The translations under genes and the position numbers were made by a program. This document shows positions 42,662 to 51,292 of a stretch of 64,000 bases of DNA, piece after piece. Source of the DNA: Halobellus clavatus (GTDB lineage: Archaea > Halobacteriota > Halobacteria > Halobacteriales > Haloferacaceae); NCBI RefSeq assembly GCF_900107195.1, contig NZ_FNPB01000001.1:248001-312000 (forward strand), given 5' to 3'. The notes beneath the pieces are model-generated. The model made no database searches. It was not told where the DNA came from and saw nothing but the letters and a program-made list of their open reading frames with translations. Each line of letters opens with the position of its first letter. Within the stretch, counting starts at the first letter, position 1.

Positions 42662-43107
42662 ATGTGGAATACGTGACAACACGCAATTAAACGTATCACA
42701 CAGTCGATCGTCGTGCGGAGCCGTGACTCCCCCGTGACTGGCGGTCCGCAGCAGCGTGGGCCTTCTCAACTGTTTGTCCGCAGCAGCGTGGGCCTCCGCA
42801 ACTGTTTGTCCGCAGCAGCGTGGGACCGGTGGGTGGCCTCGGGGTCGTGCCACGTGTACGGGCGTACACAACTCTCGAATCGTTCGTGTACGGGCGTATC
42901 AGGCCCTAAAACCGATCAAAACGTCACAGCGATTCAAGATGACACGGGCCGATCGATCGGGTGAATGGTTTCGAACACGCCCCGCTACGCGCCCTCGCTT
43001 TCGGCGAGTCGCGCGAGCCCTGATCGGTGTATCGAGACACGACAACAGCTCCCGCGTGATACCGTTCGTGCGGACGCTCGTTCCGGAGAGGGCGGTGTTG
43101 GATCCGT
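42662..43107. other. Gene-free 446-base interval with direct repeats
   Basis: The gap contains a 32-bp tandem repeat (42744-42827) and two copies of cgtgtacgggcgta about 35 bases apart (near 42853 and 42888). No gene is convincing on either strand; the short frames here are Arg-rich and lack acidic bias. Confidence 0.7.
42744..42827. repeat. 32-bp tandem repeat, two full units and a partial third
   Basis: Units start at 42744, 42776 and 42808 with gtccgcagcagcgtggg. The first two are near-identical over 32 bases; the third stops after about 20. It is a minisatellite-like slippage array. Confidence 0.8.
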
Positions 43108-43857
43108 ATGAGCGTCTTCGCCGAGCGCAGCCCGGTCGTTCCGGGGATGGCGACGTCGAGAGCGGTGGCAACGGCGCTCGCACTGGCGGTCGGCGGTGGG
43201 CTGGTATCGTTCGCAGGCGTCATACTCTTTCGACTAGCCGGCGGCGCACTGGGGATTGCAGACACCGACGCATACGCGGTGGCTGACATCGGCGTCCAGC
43301 TCGGGTTCGCCGTGGTCGCCGTGGGCTATCTGCTCACCGCAGACGACCGGTCGCGGTACGTGAAATTCAGCCGGCCGACCGTCGAGGACGTCGCCTGGAT
43401 CGTCGCGCTGCCGGGGGTTGCTGTTGCGATGACGCCCGTTCTCACGACGATCCTCCCGGTACTCGGGGTCGCGGTCCCGAGCCACAGCCACAGCAGCGTC
43501 GGAACCGCCGAGTTACTGCTCCAGCAGCCAGTGCTCTGGGCGGTCGCCGTCCCCGCGCTGTACGTGTTTGCGGCACCGGCCGAGGAACTGCTGTACCGTG
43601 GCATCGTCCAGGGGCGGCTCCGGCCCCATCTCGGGACCGCGGGAATCGTCCTCGTGAGTGGCGTCGCGTTCGGGCTGATGCACGCCCTGACGTACCTGTT
43701 CGCGTCCGGTCCCCTCGTCTACACGGCGATTTCGACAGGGGCGTTCGGCCTCGTCTGGGCGTTCGTCTACGAGCGGACCGAGAACCTGGCGGTGACCGCG
43801 GTCAGTCACGCGTTGTTCTGGACCGTGCCGTTCTCGACGCTCCTTCCGATTCACTGA
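43108..43857 (+). CDS. CPBP-family intramembrane metalloprotease (CAAX/Abi type)
   Basis: The 249-residue protein has about seven transmembrane helices. The family's metal-site motifs are complete: the glutamate pair and arginine in PAEELLYRGIVQGRL, the FGLMHALTY His and the SHALFWTVP His. These residues form the intramembrane protease site of Rce1-like enzymes. Substrates in archaea are largely unknown; members are linked to prenyl-protein processing and to peptide self-immunity in bacteria. It stands alone, convergent with the TauE-like gene. Confidence 0.9.
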   Translation: MSVFAERSPVVPGMATSRAVATALALAVGGGLVSFAGVILFRLAGGALGIADTDAYAVADIGVQLGFAVVAVGYLLTADDRSRYVKFSRPTVEDVAWIVALPGVAVAMTPVLTTILPVLGVAVPSHSHSSVGTAELLLQQPVLWAVAVPALYVFAAPAEELLYRGIVQGRLRPHLGTAGIVLVSGVAFGLMHALTYLFASGPLVYTAISTGAFGLVWAFVYERTENLAVTAVSHALFWTVPFSTLLPIH

Positions 43858-44039
43858 TCCGCTCACGGCCGCCCGACAGCACCCGCGGCGACTCGGCCGA
43901 GCGAGCCGAGGAATCCGGCATCGATCGCCACTCGACTCCAAGAGACGGGGACCGGTACTTCCCGAATTCCGTCAATCGAGGCGAAACAGCGGTGTGTTCA
44001 CGTGAATTGGCCGGTGGGAACCGTCCTGCAGCTCCCTCG

Positions 44040-44825
44040 TCAAACGATGCCGAGTCCGCCACCCACCAGACGAAATCCGACGGCAGTGAGGAGCGAGAGG
44101 ACGACAAGTCTGCGGGAACGCTCGCTGGCGGCGGCCCGAAGGCGCTTCCCGACGGCGACCCCGACGATTGCCGGAAGCGCAGCACCGACGGACGCCAGCA
44201 GGAGTATGCGGGTCGGATACAGTCCGAGTAGCCCCGCCACGGCGACGCGGATGCCGTTGAGCCCCAGGAACACGAGAGCGACGACGCCGACGAACAATCC
44301 GTGAGAGAGGTCGAAGCTCCGGAGATACGCGATGAGCTGTACCCCGACGTTCGTCCCGCCGAACAACAGTCCCGAGATGCCGCCGACACCGAGCATCCCG
44401 ATTCGCGTCTGACTGGCCGCCCCGGCCCGACCCGCAGACCAGTCCGGGAGAGGAATCCGTTCCTGAGCGGTCGCGACGAAGCCGAGAGTCAACAGTCCGA
44501 GTCCGACACGCAGGGGCGCAGTCGGGAGACTGCTGAGGACGGCCATCCCGACGACCGTTCCGATCAGGGCTGCACCGATGAGCGGTCCGAACCGCCGACT
44601 GCAGGTCCGAAGCTCGTCGAGCGAAAGGTCGCGTACCAGCGAGAGGTTCACCGCGAGAATCGGGACGATCATAAAGACGACCGCCGTTGCCGGATCGATC
44701 ACCGTGGCGAGCGCCATCGTTCCGACGAGCGCGAACCCGAAGCCGGCAAGTCCGTTCGTCGTTCCAGCGAGCAGGATGACGAGCGTCAGCAGTGCGACTG
44801 TCGTCCACCCAATTGCCGAGATCAT
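44040..44825 (-). CDS. TauE/SafE-family anion exporter
   Basis: The 261-residue membrane protein has about eight transmembrane helices and the TauE/SafE-type repeats: LLAGTTNGLAGFGFALVG in the first half and GISGLLFGGTNVGVQLIAYL in the second. The family exports sulphite and organosulphonates. Its ATG at 44825 overlaps the stop of a fragment of an M20 peptidase gene, so it is translated from that message. The substrate is not known. Confidence 0.9.
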   Translation of the reverse strand: MISAIGWTTVALLTLVILLAGTTNGLAGFGFALVGTMALATVIDPATAVVFMIVPILAVNLSLVRDLSLDELRTCSRRFGPLIGAALIGTVVGMAVLSSLPTAPLRVGLGLLTLGFVATAQERIPLPDWSAGRAGAASQTRIGMLGVGGISGLLFGGTNVGVQLIAYLRSFDLSHGLFVGVVALVFLGLNGIRVAVAGLLGLYPTRILLLASVGAALPAIVGVAVGKRLRAAASERSRRLVVLSLLTAVGFRLVGGGLGIV

Positions 44826-45061
44826 CCCGCAGCGCTCGTGGGTTGTGCGTAGAGGCCCGGGAGCGCTCCGTAGCTGATGGCGTTCCGAATCAGGGCCTCG
44901 GTCGTGGTGTACTCGTCAGTGCCGCGTGCCGTCTGGGTGCCGAAGCCGAACTCGACTGGGGGGATTCCGTCGTGTCGAAGGACCTTGGCGTCGCCGCCAC
45001 CGGCCGCACTCCGCCGGTAGACCGGGTCGTCGACGACGTGGGGAAGGGTGTCGGTGTTCAT
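44822..45061 (-). pseudogene. C-terminal remnant of an M20-family peptidase
   Basis: The 79 residues match only the last quarter of M20 metallopeptidases (ArgE/DapE type): GGGDAKVLRHDGIPPVEFGFG followed by RGTDEYTTTEALIRNAISYG. The metal-binding residues and the lid domain encoded further upstream in intact genes are missing. The 100 bases before the ATG hold no recognisable M20 sequence. The remnant still runs in frame into the TauE-like gene with a 4-base overlap, so it may survive only as a translated leader. Confidence 0.72.
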
Positions 45062-45161
45062 ACTCGGCCCGGGTTCACTGCCTCCACAGCCACGCTTCGA
45101 GCGTGAACCGGCCGTCCGCCGCGGCGCTTACCAGTTCGACCATCGCCCGTCCACGTGGTCG

Positions 45162-45434
45162 CTACTCACAGTCCAGTTCACAGTTGTACGTCCGGCTGTA
45201 GATCCAGTAGCCATCCGCGGTGGGTGGCATCGGTGCGGCGTGATCAAGCGACAGTTTGGGGTCGTTGTCGCGGTCCAGCGTCTCGACGAAGTACCAGGCT
45301 CCCTCGGGTTCGGAGACGTTGACACGGTACTGCCACACGTGGACCCGCGCGTCGGTCACGTACACCGCGTACGACTCCGGGATGACGCCGGTCCGGTCGG
45401 GAGTCTGCTCGGGGTGACTGGTGTCGGTCGCCAT
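45162..45434 (-). CDS. Small acidic protein of unknown function
   Basis: The 90-residue soluble protein begins at an ATG. Its beta-rich pattern (YAVYVTDARVHVWQYRVNVSE, then AWYFVETLDRDNDPKLSLDHA) ends in YNCELDCE with two cysteines. Composition is halophile-like, and it fits the same-strand series between the GltS fusion and the TauE-like gene. I do not recognise a family. Confidence 0.6.
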   Translation of the reverse strand: MATDTSHPEQTPDRTGVIPESYAVYVTDARVHVWQYRVNVSEPEGAWYFVETLDRDNDPKLSLDHAAPMPPTADGYWIYSRTYNCELDCE

Positions 45435-45505
45435 ATGAGGAGATTGCCACCCACGACATAGATCCTATCGCTGATCGCGGGTGGCTACGCACGCCGGCGG
45501 AAGTT

Positions 45506-47212
45506 TTATGTCCGACTTCCGTCGCCGACACCCGCGTACGCGACGCCGGTCAGTTCGGCGACGTCCTTCTTCCAGGTCGTCAGATCGCGACGCTCGAATT
45601 CCGAGAGGCTGTCGTGGCCGCACGCCCGGGCCATCACTTTCATCAGTTTCACCGTCGCCGCGAAGTAGTTCTGCAGCCCGTCGGCGGCGGCGTCGACGAC
45701 GATCCGGCTCCGGAGATCCTCGCGCTGCGTCGCGATCCCCACGGGGCAGTTGTTGGAATCGCAGGCCCGCATTCCCAGACACCCGATGGCCTGCATCGCG
45801 GCGTTCGCGACCGCGACGCCGTCGGCCCCGAGCGCCAGCGCCTTGATGAAATCCGACTCCGTCCGGAGCCCGCCGGTCGCGATGAGGGTCACGTCCGACC
45901 GCCCACGGGCGTCGAGGTGGCGGCGGGCACGGGCGAGCGCCGCCATCGTGGGCACGGAAATGTTGTCCTTGAATACGTCGGGCGCGGCGCCCGTCCCGCC
46001 GCCGCGACCGTCGAGGATGACGTAGTCCGCGCCGGCTTCGAGCGCGAAGTCGATGTCGTCCTCAACGTGCTGGGCTGAGAGTTTGAATCCGACGGGGATG
46101 CCGCCGCCGACCTCACGGACCCGGTCGGCGAGAGCGGCGAAGTCCTCGGGACGCTCCAGGTCCTCGAACCGGGCGGGACTTACCGCGTCGGTTCCGGGTT
46201 CGAGGTCGCGGACCTCCGCGATCCGGCCCTGGACCTTCTCGCCGGGGAGGTGGCCACCGGTCCCGGTTTTCGCACCCTGACCGGCCTTGAAGTGAAACGC
46301 CTGGACTTGTCGGACCTTCTCGATGTCCCATCCGAACTTCCCGGTGGCGTACTCGTAGAAGTACCGGGAGTTCGCTTCCTGCTCTTCGGGGAGCATCCCA
46401 CCCTCGCCGGAGCAGATCCCCGTGCCGGCCAGCTCTGCCCCCTTCGAGATCGCGACCTTCGCCTCCTCGCTCAGAGCGCCGAAGCTCATATCGCTCACGA
46501 AGATCGGGATGTCGAGGGTGAGCGGGTTCTCGGCACTGGGGCCGATCACGAGTTCGGTGTCCACCGGCGCCTCGTCGTCGAGTGGGCGACGGGCGAGCTG
46601 TGCGGTCAGGATCTGGAGGTCGTCCCAGCTCGGAAGTTCGGAGCGTGGGACGCCCATCGCCGACACGCTCCCGTGCTCGCCGATCCCCGCTGGTCCCTGC
46701 TGGGCGAGGTGCTGGATGTAGTCGGAGTGTGGCTCCGCTTCGTCGTCGTACTCGCCGTAGAACTCGGGGGAGACCGCGCCGCCCTCGACGCCATCGGTGG
46801 CGGCCTGCATCGCCCCGTCGGTTGCCCCGGCGTCGTCGGGGTCCGCGTAGAGCTGGGGGTTGTCCGCGGCCCACGCTTTCACCTCCGCGGCGTCGACGTA
46901 GACGGCGTCGTCGGCCTCCTCGACCCACGCGGTGAACGTCTCGAGGACTTCGGAGTTGTCGTACTCGCTGATCCCGGTGTCGACCTGGTAGTCCCACCCG
47001 TGGACGCCGCAGATGAGGTTGTGGCCGTCGACGTGGCCGTCACCCAGAAGCACGCCGCGGTGGAGACACCGCCCGTACAGCACTGACACCTCGCCGTCGT
47101 ATCTGACGACCACCAGGTCGACGCCCTCGATCCGGGTGTGCTGCGGCTCGCGGTCCGGGAGGTCGCTCCAGGTCGCGACCCGTTCGGGAGCCTCGGCGTC
47201 AGTCCGACTCAT
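45506..47212 (-). CDS. Rieske ferredoxin domain fused to a GltS-type FMN/3Fe-4S synthase domain
   Basis: The 568-residue protein joins an N-terminal Rieske [2Fe-2S] domain (Cys49-x-His51 and Cys68-x2-His71, in GRCLHRG and ICGVHGWDY) to a GltS alpha-subunit-like FMN-binding barrel. The barrel contains FVSDMSFGALSEEAKVAIS, the flavin loop DGRGGGTGAAPDVF and cysteines CLGMRACDSNNC for a 3Fe-4S cluster. No glutaminase domain is present. The Rieske domain could pass electrons to the FMN in place of the usual NADPH subunit. The ATG at 47212 is preferred to a GTG four codons upstream. The enzyme's true substrate is unknown. Confidence 0.92.
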   Translation of the reverse strand: MSRTDAEAPERVATWSDLPDREPQHTRIEGVDLVVVRYDGEVSVLYGRCLHRGVLLGDGHVDGHNLICGVHGWDYQVDTGISEYDNSEVLETFTAWVEEADDAVYVDAAEVKAWAADNPQLYADPDDAGATDGAMQAATDGVEGGAVSPEFYGEYDDEAEPHSDYIQHLAQQGPAGIGEHGSVSAMGVPRSELPSWDDLQILTAQLARRPLDDEAPVDTELVIGPSAENPLTLDIPIFVSDMSFGALSEEAKVAISKGAELAGTGICSGEGGMLPEEQEANSRYFYEYATGKFGWDIEKVRQVQAFHFKAGQGAKTGTGGHLPGEKVQGRIAEVRDLEPGTDAVSPARFEDLERPEDFAALADRVREVGGGIPVGFKLSAQHVEDDIDFALEAGADYVILDGRGGGTGAAPDVFKDNISVPTMAALARARRHLDARGRSDVTLIATGGLRTESDFIKALALGADGVAVANAAMQAIGCLGMRACDSNNCPVGIATQREDLRSRIVVDAAADGLQNYFAATVKLMKVMARACGHDSLSEFERRDLTTWKKDVAELTGVAYAGVGDGSRT

Positions 47213-47520
47213 CGATACCTCCACGCGTGTGTGCGATCTGAGCCCGGATGCTGCGCTCGGTTCGTCAGTCGCGTCCGATACCGCCGTCCGCAGATCGTGT
47301 CGTCGTGCATAGATACTCGTCGCATTGTTTGGGTCGGGGCGTAGCCGGTCTGTTCACCGGACTGAGGTGTCGCCAGGAGTCGAACGAGGGTCCCCGCGTG
47401 CCCCTCGACGCCCGTCTGTACGGACATCCAGCACCTGGGGATATAGAACGACCACGCGACCGTGTAATCCGCTCCCACGCCCGGTGTGGTACCTTATATC
47501 AGCCTCCCGTCAGTAGAGGT
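47213..47520. other. Gene-free interval between divergent genes
   Basis: This 308-base gap separates the minus-strand Rieske-GltS start from the plus-strand gene at 47521. Apart from the TATA-like element at 47493-47500 I see nothing definite in it. Confidence 0.6.
47493..47500 (+). promoter_or_regulatory. TATA box for the membrane protein at 47521
   Basis: The element cttatatc is centred 25 bases before the ATG at 47521. Confidence 0.55.
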
Positions 47521-47925
47521 ATGGCAACGGAATACCCGAGTCGTCTGCCCCTCGAGGAGATCGAGTCGACCGTCGGATCGATCAAGAAGATGCTGATGGT
47601 GGGTGCGATCTTCGCCGCCGTCGGCTACCTGTTGATCGGTGCGGCGCTCGTTTTCGAACTCACCCAGTTCCACCCGCTGTTGGAGAACTACTTCACGCAG
47701 TTCCCCGACACCAGTCTGGCCGGCGGAAGCGGCGGGACGCGTGGTGCGGCGGTCAACGGCGCCCTGGCAGCGATCCACCAGTGGCCCTCGACGCTGCTGT
47801 GGCTCAAGCTCGGTGGCGTCGGCCACATCTTGGTGGGGATCTTCTTCGCGCTGGCGGGGATCGTCCGTGCGCTGAGCATTATGCCCCACCGGCTGGGCTA
47901 CGAGATGGAGCGAGCACAGGAGTAA
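47521..47925 (+). CDS. Small membrane protein, unknown function
   Basis: The 134-residue protein has two or three transmembrane helices: one at about residues 24-45 (MLMVGAIFAAVGYLLIGAALVF) and others near the C-terminus (LGGVGHILVGIFFALAGIVRAL). A Gly/Ser-rich loop lies between them. The ATG is chosen for its TATA box. It is followed after 46 bases by another small membrane protein, which may share the transcript. I do not recognise the family. Confidence 0.7.
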   Translation: MATEYPSRLPLEEIESTVGSIKKMLMVGAIFAAVGYLLIGAALVFELTQFHPLLENYFTQFPDTSLAGGSGGTRGAAVNGALAAIHQWPSTLLWLKLGGVGHILVGIFFALAGIVRALSIMPHRLGYEMERAQE

Positions 47926-47971
47926 TCAGGCACCGACGGACCGAGCGAGAGCGATCCGCGATACTTCCCAG

Positions 47972-48397
47972 GTGTTGTTCGAACACACGACGGAAATCGA
48001 TCGTCGTGACGCCAGCGGCGCCGCGCTCGTCGGCGGCTTCCCGGTCGTGATCGGCGCGCTATACGCGCCGAACCCAACAGTGGCGGTCGACGCCGCCACT
48101 GCAGGGCCCAGAGCGGCAGCCTCCCTCGTCGTCCTTCCGGTACTGGGCGTGGCTACCGGGATCTACGCGGCCGCCAGCGGCCCCTACAGCGGCGTGCCCG
48201 TGTTCTGCCTCGGGAGCTACCTCGGGGTGTTCGGGATCAGCCTGGCGTTCGGGGCGCTGGCGGCCGGGGCGGTGCCGCCCGCGCTGCTGGCCGCCGGGGT
48301 CGTGCTCGTCGGCCTCGCAGTGGTCGCAATCACGTCGAGCCTCCTCCGGCTCGTCGAGTCGGCGACGGTCTACCTCCCCGAGCGCCCCCGGGGGTGA
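47972..48397 (+). CDS. Small multi-pass membrane protein, unknown function
   Basis: The 141-residue protein starts at a GTG and has four strongly hydrophobic segments with few charged residues between them; the last is LLAAGVVLVGLAVVAITSSLLRL. It lacks recognisable catalytic residues. It may be in an operon with the membrane protein at 47521-47925. Confidence 0.62.
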   Translation: MLFEHTTEIDRRDASGAALVGGFPVVIGALYAPNPTVAVDAATAGPRAAASLVVLPVLGVATGIYAAASGPYSGVPVFCLGSYLGVFGISLAFGALAAGAVPPALLAAGVVLVGLAVVAITSSLLRLVESATVYLPERPRG

Positions 48398-48716
48398 CAC
48401 CGCCAGCGGCGACCCGCCGACCCTCACGGAGACTCAGACTATGGGTGGTCCGCCCGTAATCGCTCCCGGTAAACGGCGCGGCGGACGCGGCGAGGCGGCT
48501 GACGGTGGTGACCGGGGACGCGCCGCTGCGAGGCGGCGGGCGACGGGTGGAGGTATCTCCGGCCCGATGTCGGCGATCACGAGAAGGGCGTTTCCCACCG
48601 CCGCCGCGACGTCGACCCCCCGAACTCTTACCAGCGTGCTGCTCTGATCACCGGCCGTTACGGCTCGCCCCGCGGGGAGCCGACGTGGGTGCCCACGAGG
48701 AGAGTCTCGTGGCGAG
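48398..48716. other. Gene-free interval between convergent genes
   Basis: I see no supported feature in these 319 bases. A 68-codon frame on the plus strand (48441-48647) is Gly/Arg-rich and lacks acidic bias, so it is unlikely to be a gene. Confidence 0.6.
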
Positions 48717-49736
48717 TCACTCCCCGTAAGTGTGGAAGTCGACCGCCTGTTCGAGGAGCGCGTCGGGGATGCCGGGAACCGCCGCCGAACGCACCGGGCC
48801 CTGCTCCTCGATCGCGTCGAGGTCTCGCGGGAAGTCCCGGAGCTGGAAGTGGACGTCGATGCCGGCCTTCGCTCCCTGGCCGAGCGCAACCGGAACCTGG
48901 TTGTGACCGGGCGTACAGTCGCCGACTGCGTAGACGTCGTCGACTGAAGTCCGGCCGTGATCGTCGACGTCGATCGACCCGTCCTCGTTGATGTCGCAGC
49001 CGAGTTCGCGGGCGAGCCCGTTGTTGTACGCCGCACCGTACATCGCGAAGCCGCCTTTGTACTCTCTGACTGTGTCGTCCTCGAACTCCAAGGCCTTGAG
49101 CCACCCGTCCTCGCCGTTCTGGACGCCAGTGACGTCCTCGCTGATCACGTCGATAGGATGATTCTCGAGCATCCGGTCGGTTTCCTCGCTCCACTCGGGG
49201 TCGGCCCCACGGGTGAGCAGGTCGACCTCGTCGGTGAAGTTCAGCATCAGCGCCGCGACGTGCGCGGCGCTCTCGGCGTGACCCATCACGTACACCGACT
49301 CGTCGACGAACATATACGCGTCACAGTGGAGGCAGTAGTGAAGTCCCCGACCCGTGCGGGGCAGCGGCGGGTCTGGGCGGATGTCGTTGAACCCCGTCGC
49401 CAGCACGGCCCGCTCGGCGGCGTACCTCCCGGAGTTGCCCGAGAGGTGGATCCGATCGTCAGCCCGCGAGCAGGTGGTGACCATATCACGGTGGATGTCA
49501 CACCCGTACGCTTCGAGCTGTTCCTTGCCGAATTTGAGAAACTCTCCGCCGCTGGTCTCCTCACTCACCCCCAGGAGGTTGTGTACCTCCTGCATCATCG
49601 CTGCCCGGCCGCCGCCGCGGTTGACGACCGCGGTGTCGTGGCCGAGTCGGGTGCTGTACAGCGCCGCAGTCATCCCGGCGGGACCCCCGCCGACGACGAC
49701 AACTTCGTACTCGTGACGCTCCGCGTCGTCGCTCAT
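48717..49736 (-). CDS. Thioredoxin-reductase-like FAD oxidoreductase with a CLHC motif
   Basis: The 339-residue flavoprotein has an N-terminal FAD-binding Rossmann motif (VVVVGGGPAGMTAALYS, residues 13-29), a central NAD(P)-like domain and a C-terminal FAD motif VDDVYAVGDCTPGHNQVPVALGQG. The redox pair sits at Cys135-Leu-His-Cys138, where bacterial thioredoxin reductase has CATC. It probably reduces a thioredoxin-like partner or another disulphide. The ATG at 49736 is chosen; the upstream in-frame part is shadow. No thioredoxin gene lies beside it. Confidence 0.88.
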   Translation of the reverse strand: MSDDAERHEYEVVVVGGGPAGMTAALYSTRLGHDTAVVNRGGGRAAMMQEVHNLLGVSEETSGGEFLKFGKEQLEAYGCDIHRDMVTTCSRADDRIHLSGNSGRYAAERAVLATGFNDIRPDPPLPRTGRGLHYCLHCDAYMFVDESVYVMGHAESAAHVAALMLNFTDEVDLLTRGADPEWSEETDRMLENHPIDVISEDVTGVQNGEDGWLKALEFEDDTVREYKGGFAMYGAAYNNGLARELGCDINEDGSIDVDDHGRTSVDDVYAVGDCTPGHNQVPVALGQGAKAGIDVHFQLRDFPRDLDAIEEQGPVRSAAVPGIPDALLEQAVDFHTYGE

Positions 49737-49844
49737 ACTCCCAGCCGACGGCGCGCGATGATAAATCCGTTTGCCGGCTGTGCAGTTCGATTCACCGGCC
49801 GCGCCGTCGCTTACTACTGCTCTCCCGTCGCTTCGAACGGAACA

Positions 49845-50270
49845 ATGGCAGCAGTTACCGCCGGTCTGGCAGGAGGGCTCGTGGCGACGATCGTGATGAC
49901 GGCTGTGATGATGGTGATGGGCGACGGCGGCCCGCCCCCGACGGCGGGGCTCGTCGCGAAATTCGCCGGCGGCGACCCCGCGAACCACGCGATCCCCGGA
50001 ATGGTGCTCCACCTCCTCTATGGCGTGGGGGCGGGTGCGGTCTTCGCGGTCGGCGTCCCGCTCCTGGGCCTCTCACTCGGCTCTTTCGGGGTCGCGATCG
50101 GGCTCGGCTTCGTGTACGGGATCGTGCTGATGATCGGCGGGATGGCCTTCTGGATGCGGGTCGTCATCGGGATGGAGCCCGACAGAGAGATGATGGTGAC
50201 GTTCGGGACGGTCCACCTCGTCTACGGCGTCGTGTTAGGAGCGTTCCTCGGCGCGGGGCTGCTTGCCTGA
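49845..50270 (+). CDS. Four-helix membrane protein (DUF6789-like), unknown function
   Basis: The 141-residue protein consists almost entirely of about four hydrophobic helices rich in Gly, Val and Met; the first reads LAGGLVATIVMTAVMMVMG. The pattern resembles haloarchaeal DUF6789 proteins, though that family name is from memory. It is divergent from the thioredoxin-reductase-like gene, 108 bases away. No function is evident. Confidence 0.68.
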   Translation: MAAVTAGLAGGLVATIVMTAVMMVMGDGGPPPTAGLVAKFAGGDPANHAIPGMVLHLLYGVGAGAVFAVGVPLLGLSLGSFGVAIGLGFVYGIVLMIGGMAFWMRVVIGMEPDREMMVTFGTVHLVYGVVLGAFLGAGLLA

Positions 50271-50638
50271 GCACGCGTGAACGGAGTCGGTCTCGCCGTC
50301 TCAATAGCGGCGGTCCCGGGGACGATCGCCGCCGTATCCGGCGTGTTGCAGTCGCTCCCGCTGTCCGCGGGGGTGCCTGTCCGGAGTTCCTCGCCCACTG
50401 GTGGGTGTTCCCCGCGTCGGTCCTCTGCTCGCTGGTGGCATTGGCTGCCCGAACAGGTTCTCCAGAGAACGTAGCGAGGGGCGCGCGACGACGGCCGCGG
50501 CGTCGACCGCTCGCGTCCGTCCGACATCACAGCCCCGTGGCAGTAGTCGCTATTGGGAGGGAGAGACGAGCGGATGGTATCGGTCCGGCCGCAGTCGCAG
50601 AGACCGGGTGGAAGGCGAGAGCGGAAGCCGACGCGCGA
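50271..50638. other. Gene-free interval
   Basis: These 368 bases lie between two convergent genes. The only open frames are Arg-rich and lack acidic bias. I see no terminator or repeat. Confidence 0.55.
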
Positions 50639-51262
50639 TCAGTCGTCGTCCGGGAACGAGTCCCAGAATATCTCCGGGAGTTCCCGGTCGGGATTCTCGT
50701 CGAGATACTCCTGTTTGGTGATGTTGGCCTCCTCGATGAGCGAGGCGGCTTCGCCGGCCCAGACGTAGAAACCGACCAGCGTCTCCCGGCGCATCCGTTC
50801 GAGGTCGACCGAGTGATAGACGTTGACGACGCCGCCGCCCTCCCGGTTGAGTTCCGACTGGCGGAGGAGGCCGAGATCGACCAGGGTGTTGAGGTACCGA
50901 GTGACCGTACTCCGGTCGTATCCGAGGGCGTCCGCCACCTCGTTTGCCGACAGCGGACCCTCGCCGATGACACACAGACAGATGTCCAATCCCGCCTTCG
51001 GGAGTCCAAACGCTTCGAGGAGTACCTGCTTGACGTCCGGCGGATTGACCGACATCTCGACGTCTCGGACCCGCTGCATCGGCTGATCGTGACAGGACAT
51101 CGGGGGGTCATCACTGCCGACCGCGAGCACGACGTTGTTACAGTCCGGACACTCGAAGACGGCATACCGGCCCGAGTCGGGATCGTACTGTACCTCATCG
51201 GGCGCTTCGGACGTCGCATTACTTGCGTCGACCACCAGCGTTCCCTCCCATATGACACGCAC
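50639..51262 (-). CDS. HTH regulator with an N-terminal zinc-knuckle segment
   Basis: The 207-residue protein has a Cys-rich segment near residue 38 (ECPDCNNVVLAVG...PMSCHDQPM), able to bind a metal. A winged helix-turn-helix follows (about 95-160, SANEVADALGYDRSTVTRYLNTLVDLGLL). The C-terminal 50 residues are charged. The GTG at 51262 is used; a TATA-like ttatatcc lies near 51279, somewhat closer than usual, so the start may be slightly internal. A redox or metal-responsive role is plausible but unproven. Confidence 0.72.
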   Translation of the reverse strand: MRVIWEGTLVVDASNATSEAPDEVQYDPDSGRYAVFECPDCNNVVLAVGSDDPPMSCHDQPMQRVRDVEMSVNPPDVKQVLLEAFGLPKAGLDICLCVIGEGPLSANEVADALGYDRSTVTRYLNTLVDLGLLRQSELNREGGGVVNVYHSVDLERMRRETLVGFYVWAGEAASLIEEANITKQEYLDENPDRELPEIFWDSFPDDD

Positions 51263-51292
51263 TCACGCTGACAGGATATAAATCCGATCCGG

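Noticed and set aside
48441-48647. 68-codon plus-strand frame
   Set aside because: It is Gly/Arg/Ala-rich low-complexity sequence with no promoter at the right distance and no family resemblance.
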